The notes beneath the pieces were generated by a model that saw nothing but the letters and a program-made list of their open reading frames with translations, had not been told where the DNA came from and did no database searches. From Fidelibacterota bacterium (lineage in GTDB: Bacteria > Fidelibacterota > Marinisomatia > SCGC-AAA003-L08 > JACNLC01), in contig JABMOW010000112.1 in the NCBI GenBank assembly GCA_013204025.1, forward strand, positions 1-46,492: a stretch of 46,492 nt of DNA, given 5' to 3'. Below are positions 15,968 to 25,003 of this stretch, piece by piece. Position 1 is the first letter of the stretch. Each line of letters starts with the position of its first letter. The translations under genes and the position numbers were made by a program.

Positions 15968-18559
15968 ATGAAATCCTCTCAAGATATACGTAAAGAATTT
16001 ATCAGTTTTTTTAAAGACAGAGAACATCAGTTTGTCCGCAGTTCTTCAGTAGTTCCAATTGATGATCCCACATTACTATTCACAAATGCTGGGATGAACC
16101 AGTTCAAACCCATATTTCTCGGCCAGGAATCTCCAGGCTATCTACGTGCAGTGAATAGTCAGAAATGCATTCGGGTCAGTGGGAAGCATAATGATCTAGA
16201 AGAGGTTGGTGTTGACAATTACCATCACACTTTTTTTGAAATGCTTGGAAATTGGTCATTTGGAGATTACTATAAAGAAGATGCAATTAAATGGGCATGG
16301 GAACTGTTAACTGATGTCTGGAAAATTGATAAAGACAGGCTATGGGTAACCATCTTTCAAGACGACGATGAGGCAGGAAAAATCTGGAATAATGTGACGG
16401 ATATCGCACATGATCGAGTTTTAAAATTCGGTTCAAAGGATAATTTCTGGGAGATGGGTGAAACCGGTCCTTGCGGTCCCTGTAGCGAAATTCACTACTA
16501 CACTGGTGATTTGACGAAACAATCTCCAGTAGGTGTCAACAAGGATGAAAACTACCGTGAAATTTGGAATCTTGTATTTATTCAATATAACAGAGATGAA
16601 TCGGGAAAATTAACAGACTTGCCTGCCAAACATGTAGATACCGGTGCCGGTTTCGAACGGTTGGCTGCTGTATTGAATGGGAAAGTTTCCAACTATGAAA
16701 CGGATATTTTTCTCCCTATCATTGATGAAATATCCAAGTTAACTGACTGCGAGTATTCTGAATCGGATGGCGCAGCGCACAGAGTTATTGCAGATCATAT
16801 CCGAATGCTATCATTTGCAATTGCTGATGGGGCTCTGCCAGGGAATGAAGGTCGTGGATATGTGCTTCGGCGGGTATTAAGACGGGCAGCCAGATTTGGT
16901 CGATCCCTTGGAATGCATGAACCCTTTATTTATAAGTTGGTATCAACACTTGCAAAAGAGATGAAAGATGCGTTTCCTGAAATTAAAGAAAAACGCCTCC
17001 ACATTGAAAAAACAATTCGAGCAGAAGAATCTTCCTTTGGGGATACGTTGGATAGAGGTTTGGATATTTTTAGTAAAATAACCAAAGACAAATCTAAAGG
17101 AGATTTAATTTCTGGGGATGAAGCTTTCAGATTGTATGATACTTTTGGTTTTCCCCTCGATTTGACTCAATTACTTGCACGTGAAAAAGAAATGTTAGTA
17201 GATGAATCCGGTTTTCAAGTACAAATGGATTTGCAAAAGGAAAGAGCAAGAGGAGCAGGAAATTTCGCTATTTCTTTAATTGAGAAAGAATGGAATATTG
17301 TGACCACTGGAAAATCCAGTGAATTTATTGGATACTCTCAATTGAAGAGTGATTCAATTATCAGAAAATATCGACAGGACAACAATAAAATTGAACTGAT
17401 TTTAGATAAAACTCCTTTTTACGCTGAACAGGGTGGACAAATCGGAGATACAGGGACTATCCAAAGTGATGGTTTGACCATTCAAGTTAATGATACCAGG
17501 AAAGAGGGAGACGATATTGCCCACTTTGGTACGATCATATCAGGTGCTATCGAGGCGAAAGTAAACGTTGAAGCTGAAGTAAAATCGGATCGTCGAAATA
17601 ATATTCAAAGAAATCATACTGCAACACACCTTCTCCATCAGGCGTTAAAGTTAACTTTAGGGGAACATGTTCATCAGGCAGGTTCAATGGTATCGCATGA
17701 TAGATTGCGCTTTGATCTGACTCATCACGAAAGTCTGACCTCCGACCAGTTAATATCTGTTGAAAATATTGTGAATGAGAATATTGGGTCAAATTCAAAG
17801 CTTGACGTACGCATTACATCTTATGATCAAGCGAAGCAGACAGGTGCCGTAGCATTGTTTGGAGAAAAATATGGAAATGAAGTTCGGATGGTAACCGTTC
17901 CAGGTTTTTCATGTGAACTTTGTGGGGGGACACATGTTAATCGCACTGGCGATATTGGTGCATTTAAAATTATTAGTGAAACCTCATTAGCCACCGGAGT
18001 TAGACGAATAGAAGCGATAACCGGAGCTGCAGTCATAGACCTGATACATGATTATGAAAAGATTCTTCATGAGTGCGGTATGATACTGAAAACTGGCTTT
18101 AAGGATATTCCTGATAAACTGAATCAGCTCGTTACTCAAAAAAAACACAGTGAAAAACAACTCGAAGAATTGTTACAAGGTTCACAAAAAGAAATTGTAC
18201 GTGACCTGATTTCACAAGCAGAATCTTTCAATGGTATTCGGACTATTGTTCGGATTATCGAAAATGCGGGTGATCTGAAAATGATGGGAGATGAATTCAG
18301 ATCTGTGTTTAAAACAAACGGCGTAGCGCTTATTTTCACAGTTTTAAATCAGAAACCGATGATTATGTGCGCGGTAACTGATAATCTCACGTCTAGAATT
18401 CAGGCTGGGAATATCGTAAAAGAGTTGGGAAAATTCCTTGGAGGTGGAGGCGGGGGGAAACCTCATTTAGCCACATCAGGAGGGAAAGACCTCGCCAAAT
18501 TGGATGATGCAGTCCAAGCTGGAAAAAACTTAATTCAATCCATAATTTCCAAAAACTAA
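15968..18559 (+). CDS. alaS: Alanine-tRNA ligase
   Basis: This class II synthetase of 863 residues has all its domains. The N-terminal catalytic core has 'DDPTLLFTNAGMNQFKPIF' and 'HHTFFEMLGNWSFGDYY'. The editing domain has the zinc motif 'HTATHLLH' (HxxxH) together with 'CELCGGTHV' (CxxxH). The C-terminal C-Ala domain has the glycine-rich 'GGGGGGKPHLATSGGKD'. A GGAAGGTG ribosome-binding site lies about 20 bases before the ATG, which is a little far, but the N-terminal alignment supports this start. It heads a run of closely spaced genes (gcvPB starts 8 bases after the stop). Confidence 0.97.
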   Translation: MKSSQDIRKEFISFFKDREHQFVRSSSVVPIDDPTLLFTNAGMNQFKPIFLGQESPGYLRAVNSQKCIRVSGKHNDLEEVGVDNYHHTFFEMLGNWSFGDYYKEDAIKWAWELLTDVWKIDKDRLWVTIFQDDDEAGKIWNNVTDIAHDRVLKFGSKDNFWEMGETGPCGPCSEIHYYTGDLTKQSPVGVNKDENYREIWNLVFIQYNRDESGKLTDLPAKHVDTGAGFERLAAVLNGKVSNYETDIFLPIIDEISKLTDCEYSESDGAAHRVIADHIRMLSFAIADGALPGNEGRGYVLRRVLRRAARFGRSLGMHEPFIYKLVSTLAKEMKDAFPEIKEKRLHIEKTIRAEESSFGDTLDRGLDIFSKITKDKSKGDLISGDEAFRLYDTFGFPLDLTQLLAREKEMLVDESGFQVQMDLQKERARGAGNFAISLIEKEWNIVTTGKSSEFIGYSQLKSDSIIRKYRQDNNKIELILDKTPFYAEQGGQIGDTGTIQSDGLTIQVNDTRKEGDDIAHFGTIISGAIEAKVNVEAEVKSDRRNNIQRNHTATHLLHQALKLTLGEHVHQAGSMVSHDRLRFDLTHHESLTSDQLISVENIVNENIGSNSKLDVRITSYDQAKQTGAVALFGEKYGNEVRMVTVPGFSCELCGGTHVNRTGDIGAFKIISETSLATGVRRIEAITGAAVIDLIHDYEKILHECGMILKTGFKDIPDKLNQLVTQKKHSEKQLEELLQGSQKEIVRDLISQAESFNGIRTIVRIIENAGDLKMMGDEFRSVFKTNGVALIFTVLNQKPMIMCAVTDNLTSRIQAGNIVKELGKFLGGGGGGKPHLATSGGKDLAKLDDAVQAGKNLIQSIISKN

Positions 18560-18567
18560 CGAGATAA

Positions 18568-20052
18568 ATGGAAAGCAAAACCAATATAATTTTCAGAGAA
18601 AGTATTCCCGGAAAATCCGGAGCATCGGTACCGCCATGTGATGTTCCAGAACACGCTTTATCTGAATTCATTCCAAACCATGTTTTGAGAGAATCTCCAC
18701 CGAACTTACCAGAGGTTACTGAGCCTGAAGTAGTCCGGCATTTTGTAAATCTATCGGTAAAAAATCATCATGTTGACAGGGATTTCTACCCTCTCGGATC
18801 GTGCACAATGAAGTACAATCCGAAAATAAATGAAAAAATCGCTTCACTCGATGGATTTGCTGGTATTCATCCATTGCAATCGGTAGAGACCGTTCAAGGC
18901 GCATTACGGGTGATGTGGGAGCTGGAACAGATGCTACTTAAAATTACAGGGATGTCCGCTGCTACTCTCCAGCCCAGCGCTGGGTCGCAGGGTGAGTTTG
19001 TAGGGATACTCATTATGAAGAAATATCATGATGAGAGGAACGACTCCAGAAAGTACATTTTCATACCAGAAACTGCTCATGGAACAAATCCAGCAAGTGT
19101 GATTCTTGCCGGGTATCAGATAAAAAAGATTAAATCAGACTCCAGAGGACGAGTAGATCTAGCGCATTTAAAACAGAATTTAGACCAGCATACAGCAGGA
19201 ATGATGCTTACTCAACCAAATACGTTGGGATTATTTGAAGATCAGATTTTGGATATCACGTCTCTGGTGCATGAAGCAGGCGGTCTCATGTACATGGACG
19301 GTGCTAACCTAAATGCTTTGGTGGGGATTACAAAACCTGCTGATATGGGATTTGATATTACTCATATTAATTTGCACAAAACTTTTTCTACACCGCACGG
19401 TGGCGGAGGACCGGGTGCCGGACCTATTGCAGTCACGGAGCAACTAGCTAAATACCTACCAATACCGGTGGTTGTAAAAAAAAGAGATGAATCATTCGAT
19501 TGGGATTATGATCGATCGGCTTCTGTGGGGAGGGTCCATAGTTATTTTGGTAATTTCTCAATACTGGTGCGTGCGTGGGCATATATTTTGTCAATGGGCG
19601 AGCAAGGTTTAAAAGAGATGACAAAAAATGCTATCCTGAATGCCAACTATCTGAAATATCTTTTGAAAGATACTTATCACATTCCATTCTCCGAAGGCAC
19701 CATGCATGAGTTTGTTATCTCTGCGGTGGATCAGAAAAAACGGGGAATCAGAGCGCTGGATATTGCAAAATCGCTACTCGATAATGGGTATCATGCTCCA
19801 ACAGTTTACTTCCCTATTAATCTACCTGAAGCGATTATGGTTGAACCCACTGAGTCAGAAACAAAAAATACTCTGGATGAATTCGCACAATCAATGATAG
19901 ATATTGATTCACTCATAGATACTGATCCGGAGTCATTAACTCAGGCACCAATAACGACTCCGGTAAGAAGACTAGATGAAACGAAAGCCAATCGAGAACC
20001 GGACATTCGGTGGAAATTTCAAAAAACTGACAATCTAAAGGAAGTCAATTAA
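18568..20052 (+). CDS. gcvPB: Glycine dehydrogenase (decarboxylating) subunit 2, P-protein beta
   Basis: The PLP-binding half of the split glycine cleavage P-protein. The lysine that forms the Schiff base lies in 'NLHKTFSTPHGGGGPGAGP' (near residue 272). The N-terminal 'REFYPLGSCTMKYNPK'-type motif is present as 'RDFYPLGSCTMKYNPK', as is 'AMTLQPSAGSQGE'-like 'AATLQPSAGSQGE'. The length of 494 residues is normal for the subunit. The partners gcvPA, gcvH and gcvT are not in this window, so the cleavage system is split across the genome. The gene is embedded between alaS and a DUF296 gene with minimal spacing. Confidence 0.94.
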   Translation: MESKTNIIFRESIPGKSGASVPPCDVPEHALSEFIPNHVLRESPPNLPEVTEPEVVRHFVNLSVKNHHVDRDFYPLGSCTMKYNPKINEKIASLDGFAGIHPLQSVETVQGALRVMWELEQMLLKITGMSAATLQPSAGSQGEFVGILIMKKYHDERNDSRKYIFIPETAHGTNPASVILAGYQIKKIKSDSRGRVDLAHLKQNLDQHTAGMMLTQPNTLGLFEDQILDITSLVHEAGGLMYMDGANLNALVGITKPADMGFDITHINLHKTFSTPHGGGGPGAGPIAVTEQLAKYLPIPVVVKKRDESFDWDYDRSASVGRVHSYFGNFSILVRAWAYILSMGEQGLKEMTKNAILNANYLKYLLKDTYHIPFSEGTMHEFVISAVDQKKRGIRALDIAKSLLDNGYHAPTVYFPINLPEAIMVEPTESETKNTLDEFAQSMIDIDSLIDTDPESLTQAPITTPVRRLDETKANREPDIRWKFQKTDNLKEVN

Positions 20053-20053
20053 C

Positions 20054-20488
20054 GTGAAATATCAGGTAGATTCTGGACAAATATTTATTACTTTAGCAAG
20101 AGGTGACTTTATTAACAAATCGCTTGAGGCAGTTGCAGTTAAAGAAAAATTAACATCCGGTTGGGTTCATGGTCTTGGCGCAATTGATTACTGCGAACTG
20201 GGTTTGTACGCTTTTGAGAACCAATCCTATATCAAAAAAGAATTTTTAGATGAGTATGAATTAGTCAACTTGACTGGAAATATTACTTTGAAGGATGGGA
20301 ATCCATTTATCCATTCACATATCACCATTGCAGACAGGCAATTTTCCGCAATGGGTGGACACTTGTTTGATGGGAAGATTTCAGCAGCTGGCGAATTTGT
20401 AATTGTACCGGGAAATATACAAATCACCAGAAAATTTGATCAGAATATTGGTTTGGCCCTCTGGTGCTTGGGAGAGAAAAATGCATAA
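20054..20488 (+). CDS. PPC/DUF296 domain protein
   Basis: A 144-residue protein consisting of a single PPC (plant and prokaryote conserved) domain. Conserved features are 'ITLARGDFINKSLEAVA', 'GWVHGLGAIDYCELGLY', 'GNITLKDGNPFIHSHITIAD' with the paired histidines, and 'GGHLFDGKISAAGEFVI'. Bacterial members form trimers, and their role is poorly known; DNA binding is claimed only for plant AHL proteins with AT-hooks, which are absent here. The start is GTG at 20054, one base after the gcvPB stop. The end overlaps ridA by 8 bases. Confidence 0.88.
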   Translation: MKYQVDSGQIFITLARGDFINKSLEAVAVKEKLTSGWVHGLGAIDYCELGLYAFENQSYIKKEFLDEYELVNLTGNITLKDGNPFIHSHITIADRQFSAMGGHLFDGKISAAGEFVIVPGNIQITRKFDQNIGLALWCLGEKNA

Positions 20489-20864
20489 AACCATTCAGAC
20501 GGAAAATTCACCTCAAGCTATCGGCGTTTATTCACAGGGTATTATTACTGGACAAATGGTATTCACGTCCGGTCAGATTGCTATCGACCCTGCTACGGGA
20601 AACATCGTGGTTGATGATTTCAGAGATGAAGTTAGACAGGTTTTAAAAAATTTATCTGCAGTTCTTGAAGCTGGAGGAAGCGCTTTGGATCATGTGGTTA
20701 AATGCACGGTCTTTATGAAGGACTTAGGTCAATTCTCCACATTGAATGAGGTTTTCGGAGAGTTCTTTCCTCACGATCCACCCGCGAGATCTGCTGTTGA
20801 AGTATGTGCGTTACCTAAAAACGTAAATGTTGAAATTGAAGCCATTGGGATGATCATTGATTAA
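20481..20864 (+). CDS. ridA: RidA family reactive imine/enamine deaminase
   Basis: RidA hydrolyses reactive 2-aminoacrylate-type enamines formed by PLP enzymes. The ATG at 20481 (after GGAGAG) gives 127 residues, the family length. The longer upstream frame only overlaps the DUF296 gene. Motifs are 'SPQAIGVYSQGIITGQMVFTSGQ', 'VVKCTVFMKDLGQFSTLNEVF' and 'PPARSAVEVCALPKNVNVEIE', containing the catalytic Arg ('ARSAVEV') and the terminal Glu. Its place near the PLP enzyme gene gcvPB fits a housekeeping detoxifying role. Confidence 0.94.
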   Translation: MHKTIQTENSPQAIGVYSQGIITGQMVFTSGQIAIDPATGNIVVDDFRDEVRQVLKNLSAVLEAGGSALDHVVKCTVFMKDLGQFSTLNEVFGEFFPHDPPARSAVEVCALPKNVNVEIEAIGMIID

Positions 20865-21267
20865 ATACATCCGAATCATTCTTATTGTAGCATTAGCGTC
20901 ACTCATTTACTCTCAAGAAAGTTATGTTGACTCAACGAAAATAAAAAATCCCAAAATCGCCTGGAAGTTGGGTTTTATCCCTGGAGCTGGACAGATATAC
21001 AACGGAAAATATCTTAAGGCAGCAAGCTTCGTAGCGTTTCAAGGATATGCAACTAGTCAGTTTGTGCAGTTTAAAAATGATGGAAAAATTGCTAAACGCA
21101 ATACCTATGGTTGGTGGATTTTTGGTCTCTATGTATTTGGAATACTTGATGCATACGTGGACGCACAATTATCCACATTTCCTGCAAAAATACCGTCCTC
21201 TGATCCAATTAAGCCTCTTGAACAAACGAACCCAGAACCGGATATGCCGGACGAGACAAAAAACTAA
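20857..21267 (+). CDS. DUF5683-like membrane protein
   Basis: The 136-residue protein starts at TTG 20857, overlapping ridA by 8 bases. It opens with a signal-like hydrophobic stretch ('IRIILIVALASLIYSQ'), then has the motif 'PKIAWKLGFIPGAGQIYNGK' (residues 29-48) that marks DUF5683 proteins. A further hydrophobic helix follows ('YGWWIFGLYVFGILDAYVDA'), with a Pro-rich polar tail after it. Function is unknown; the family is common in the FCB group. purF starts immediately after the stop. Confidence 0.75.
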   Translation: MIKYIRIILIVALASLIYSQESYVDSTKIKNPKIAWKLGFIPGAGQIYNGKYLKAASFVAFQGYATSQFVQFKNDGKIAKRNTYGWWIFGLYVFGILDAYVDAQLSTFPAKIPSSDPIKPLEQTNPEPDMPDETKN

Positions 21268-22629
21268 ATGTGCGCAATTATTGGGATTTATAATAACCCG
21301 GAATCATCTACCCTTGCGTATATGGGTTTATATGCACAGCAACATCGTGGACAGGAAGGCGCAGGAATTGTTGCAGCTCACGAGGGAAAACTCAAAAGAC
21401 ATATGGGTGAGGGGTTGGTATCAGAAGTTTTTTCAGATAGTACAATATTTAAAAAGCTACCTGGCTATTCCTCAATCGGACATACCCGGTACTCTACGTC
21501 AGGAATATCTGATTTAAAAAATGTTGGACCGTTACTCTTCAATCTGAATGGTACCAGCGTATCAATCGCCCATAATGGCAATCTTGTGAATATCGATGAA
21601 ACGCGGAGTTCACTCCAGGAATCTGGTGCCTTATTTCAAACCGAAACAGATACTGAGGTAGTCATTCATTTACTGGCTCGGGAAACAGGCCCTTCCATTC
21701 AACAGAGATTGGCTCAAGCGTTAAATAAAGTCACTGGCGCCTATTCCTTGCTGGTTGTCACACCTGATGAAATGATTGCTGCCCGTGATCCACGAGGGAT
21801 ACGACCGTTTTGTATTGGGAAATTAAACGACTCTACCATTTTCGCTTCCGAAACATGTGCTTTGGATTTGCTCGGGGCTACTTATCTACGCGAAGTGAAT
21901 CCAGGTGAAATGATCGTTTTGAATAAAGACGGAATGAAATCATATCAGTTTACACCCGCCTTGGAGCCCAAACACTGTATTTTTGAGTTTATTTACTTTT
22001 CTCGACCGGATTCAAAAATATTTTCAGAAAACGTAGACAAGATTCGTCGAAAATTTGGAAAAAACCTGGCTGAGGAAAGTCCCGCTCCGACTGCTGATAT
22101 TGTTCTGTCCGTACCCGATTCAAGCAATACATGTGCTCTCGGTTATGCAAGACGTTCGAATTTAAAATTTGAGTTTGGTCTCATCCGTAACCATTATGTG
22201 GGTAGAACGTTTATTTTCCCTGACCAAAGGTTGAGAGACCTATCCGTACGTTTGAAATTCAATACTGTAAACGGGATATTGGAAGGACGCGAAGTAGTTG
22301 TTGTGGATGATTCCATTGTGAGAGGTACAACATTGAGAAAACTGACAAAACTTCTCAAACATGCCGGAGTTAAGAAAATTCATGTCAGGATCAGCTCACC
22401 ACCTGTGAAAAACCCGTGCTATTTTGGTATGGACTTCCCAACACATAATGAGTTGGTTGCACATAATAATTCAGTTGAGGAAATTCAATCAATTATCGGT
22501 GTGGACTCACTTAAATATTTAAGCATAGACACATTATTAGCATCTGTAGATCGGCCACCCAACCATTTCTGTTCAGCATGCTTTACAGGAAATTATCCAG
22601 TAGATATAAAAGAGGACAAGAATGATTAA
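21268..22629 (+). CDS. purF: Amidophosphoribosyltransferase
   Basis: PurF catalyses the first committed step of purine synthesis (PRPP plus glutamine to phosphoribosylamine). It begins 'MCAIIGIYNN', so Cys2 is exposed as the Ntn glutaminase nucleophile once Met is removed; no propeptide is present. The PRPP loop is 'VVVVDDSIVRGTT' near residue 345. The cysteines in 'PCYFGMDFP' and 'CSACFTGNYP' are those that bind the [4Fe-4S] cluster in Bacillus-type PurF. The 453-residue length is standard. The end overlaps ubiA by 8 bases. Confidence 0.96.
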   Translation: MCAIIGIYNNPESSTLAYMGLYAQQHRGQEGAGIVAAHEGKLKRHMGEGLVSEVFSDSTIFKKLPGYSSIGHTRYSTSGISDLKNVGPLLFNLNGTSVSIAHNGNLVNIDETRSSLQESGALFQTETDTEVVIHLLARETGPSIQQRLAQALNKVTGAYSLLVVTPDEMIAARDPRGIRPFCIGKLNDSTIFASETCALDLLGATYLREVNPGEMIVLNKDGMKSYQFTPALEPKHCIFEFIYFSRPDSKIFSENVDKIRRKFGKNLAEESPAPTADIVLSVPDSSNTCALGYARRSNLKFEFGLIRNHYVGRTFIFPDQRLRDLSVRLKFNTVNGILEGREVVVVDDSIVRGTTLRKLTKLLKHAGVKKIHVRISSPPVKNPCYFGMDFPTHNELVAHNNSVEEIQSIIGVDSLKYLSIDTLLASVDRPPNHFCSACFTGNYPVDIKEDKND

Positions 22630-23653
22630 AAAATTTATCAAGGACCATCCGTTACATAAAAAAATAGCACCGGTGTTTGATGCACTATTCTTACTCAGAC
22701 CCACATTGTTTTTCCCGGTATGGATTATGATAACAGCCGGAATGACAGCGTCAAGAATGAATATCAGTAGATACCAGGTCTGGCTTCATGATTTTGATCT
22801 TAGTACCTTGTCTTTATTCATCGGAATTACCTTCATTTCGGGAGGTAGTTTTATCATCAATCAGATCATGGATGTGGATAGTGATGCATTGAACAAAAAA
22901 TTGTTCCTTGTTGGGAAATACATCCCTGTCCCTGCTGCCCGTAAAATAATGTATCTAACGCTTATATCCGGTAGTATCTTTCTTCTGATCTCTGGCATAT
23001 ACAATTTCCTCACAGGAGCGTTGCTGTTTCTTTTTTGGGGATATTTTTATAATATCGAACCGTTTCATTGGAAACAAAAACCAATCCTTGGGATGATCGC
23101 GAATTCGGCGGCGGGATTTCTGTTATATGCATCGGGATGGCTTCATGTCGTCGCTTCTGAAGGATTTTCACTCAATGAGTTTGCTTTTGGTAAAATGCTT
23201 ATCATTTCTATTCCATATCTCTTATGCTACACTGCTGTTTCACTGCTGACCACAATACCCGACATCAAAGGAGATGAACCTACCGGGTCTATTACTTTTC
23301 CTGTGAAATTTGGATCGTTCGCGACCATCTTCATTTCAATGATAATGGTACTTGCTGCATTTGTTTTGGGTTGGACATATGATGATCCCGTTAGCACTAC
23401 GGCTGCCGCAATTTCACTTCCCTTTTATATCTTTACATTGATTCGACGTGAAAATAAGGATGTACTTCGAGCTATTCGATATTCTATTTTAATTTTAGCA
23501 GTCCTGCTTTTTACCGTTTATCCTCTTCTTTTTCCTGCAGTTTTAATTGTCTTTTATTTGAGTAAATATTACTATTGGCATCGATTCAACTTACACTATC
23601 CCACATTTCAGGTAGATGATAACATATCTACTTCGCCCGCTGAAAAGGCATAG
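22622..23653 (+). CDS. UbiA-family prenyltransferase
   Basis: A 343-residue membrane protein with about nine hydrophobic helices. It carries both Asp-rich motifs of the UbiA superfamily: 'NQIMDVDSD' (N-x3-D-x-D-x-D, near residue 80) and 'DIKGD' (D-x3-D, near residue 217). These bind Mg2+-prenyl diphosphate. The acceptor is not readable from sequence. The next two genes are a ferredoxin and a geranylgeranyl-reductase-like flavoprotein with no gaps. That points to a pathway that attaches and then saturates a long isoprenoid chain, either an archaeal-type glycerol ether or a quinone/chlorin tail. I favour a DGGGP-synthase-like or quinone role with low certainty. Confidence 0.85.
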   Translation: MIKKFIKDHPLHKKIAPVFDALFLLRPTLFFPVWIMITAGMTASRMNISRYQVWLHDFDLSTLSLFIGITFISGGSFIINQIMDVDSDALNKKLFLVGKYIPVPAARKIMYLTLISGSIFLLISGIYNFLTGALLFLFWGYFYNIEPFHWKQKPILGMIANSAAGFLLYASGWLHVVASEGFSLNEFAFGKMLIISIPYLLCYTAVSLLTTIPDIKGDEPTGSITFPVKFGSFATIFISMIMVLAAFVLGWTYDDPVSTTAAAISLPFYIFTLIRRENKDVLRAIRYSILILAVLLFTVYPLLFPAVLIVFYLSKYYYWHRFNLHYPTFQVDDNISTSPAEKA

Positions 23654-23655
23654 GT

Positions 23656-23835
23656 TTGATAACTATAATACCTGATAAGTGTGATTTTTGTGGATCTTGT
23701 GTGGCGGTCTGTCCGGTTGATTGTATTGAATTAAAAGAAGCTTCTATAAACATTGACAATATTATCTGTATCGATTGCAATTTATGTGTCCAAATTTGTC
23801 CCATTGATGTGCTGGAGATGAACCATGCAGGATAG
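23656..23835 (+). CDS. Small 2x[4Fe-4S] ferredoxin
   Basis: A 59-residue ferredoxin starting at TTG 23656, two bases after the ubiA stop. It has two complete clusters: 'CDFCGSCVAVCPVDC' and 'CIDCNLCVQICP', each C-x2-C-x2-C-x3-C-P. The short length and TTG start make it easy to miss. Its last 11 bases overlap the start of the geranylgeranyl-reductase-like gene, so the two are translationally coupled. Archaeal geranylgeranyl reductases take electrons from ferredoxin, so this is the likely donor for the neighbour. Confidence 0.92.
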   Translation: MITIIPDKCDFCGSCVAVCPVDCIELKEASINIDNIICIDCNLCVQICPIDVLEMNHAG

Positions 23836-25003
23836 ATATGATGTAATCGTGGTAGGAGGTGGTCCTGCTGGATCCATGGCAGCATTCAACGTTGCAGAAG
23901 GTGGTGCATCCGTATGTATCCTTGAAAAGGACAGAGATATTGGTTATCCGGTTAGATGTGGAGAAGCGGTTGGTGAATTAGGTCTCAAGCAGTTTGTTGA
24001 TATTCAACCGCAATGGATTGCCGCTTCCATCACCGACTTCAGACTTGTTTCTCCAAATGGGACAAAGATCGATACTCGTTTTGCCGGACAAAAGGGATTT
24101 ATCCTTCATCGTAGGATTTTTGATTATGACTTATGTCGTAAAGCCGCTTCTGCAGGCGCCCACGTGTTTACAAAAGCGTATGTAAACGGATTAATTTTTG
24201 AGAATAACACAGTTGCAGGAGTGAAATTAAACCATCTGGGTACCGAAAAAGAAATACGATCACATTTGGTAATTGCAGCGGATGGAGTGGAATCAAGAGT
24301 CGGACGCTGGGCAGGGTTACGTACAAATGTAAAGATGAAGGATATGGAATCCTGCATGCAGTATTCTGTAGCAAATATCGATATCGATCCCAATAGAATC
24401 GATTTCTACGTTGGCAGTGTTTATGCCCCTGGTGGTTATTTATGGGTATTCCCAAAAGGGGAGAAGACTGCAAATATTGGTATTGGCATTTGTGGAAATC
24501 AGACGGATATTTTTAATGCAAAAAAACTATTGGATGAGTTTTTGTCAAGAGAATATCCTAATGCAGCAATACTAACGTCAATGTGTGGTGGCGTCCCATG
24601 CGCGAGTCCATTAAAAAATGCGGTTAAAGACGGACTGATATTGGTGGGTGACGCAGCACATCAGGTAAATCCGATGACGGGTGGAGGAATCATTTCCGCA
24701 ATGAAGGGTGGATCTATCGGTGGTCGTCTTGCAGCAGAATCAATCATATCACGTGACTATTCTTCATCATTTCTAAAAAAATACAATGACTTTATCAAAA
24801 AGGATTTTGGTGATACTCATCAACGATTCCATAAAATAAAAGAAGTGATCAGCTCGTTAACAGATATTGAATTGGATGGTATCGCAGAAAATGTACAGAA
24901 AATACCAGAAAGCAAACGAACTCTCACTCAGATATTCAAAGCATGCGTAATAAAAAAACCATCTCTTATGTTTGACGTGATTAAGGTGTTCGCTGGTGTT
25001 TAA
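23825..25003 (+). CDS. Geranylgeranyl reductase family flavoprotein
   Basis: A 392-residue FAD enzyme. The N-terminal Rossmann motif is 'VVGGGPAGSMAA' with 'CILEKDRDIGYPVRCGEAVG', in which 'PVRCGE' is the conserved Cys motif of the family. 'GGYLWVFPKGEKTANIGIGI' is the substrate-site motif, and 'ILVGDAAHQVNPMTGGGI' is the second FAD motif. Members saturate the double bonds of geranylgeranyl chains in archaeal lipids, chlorophyll or menaquinone. The coupled ferredoxin upstream and the UbiA prenyltransferase before it support such a role here. Which product is made is not decidable from this window. Confidence 0.9.
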   Translation: MQDRYDVIVVGGGPAGSMAAFNVAEGGASVCILEKDRDIGYPVRCGEAVGELGLKQFVDIQPQWIAASITDFRLVSPNGTKIDTRFAGQKGFILHRRIFDYDLCRKAASAGAHVFTKAYVNGLIFENNTVAGVKLNHLGTEKEIRSHLVIAADGVESRVGRWAGLRTNVKMKDMESCMQYSVANIDIDPNRIDFYVGSVYAPGGYLWVFPKGEKTANIGIGICGNQTDIFNAKKLLDEFLSREYPNAAILTSMCGGVPCASPLKNAVKDGLILVGDAAHQVNPMTGGGIISAMKGGSIGGRLAAESIISRDYSSSFLKKYNDFIKKDFGDTHQRFHKIKEVISSLTDIELDGIAENVQKIPESKRTLTQIFKACVIKKPSLMFDVIKVFAGV

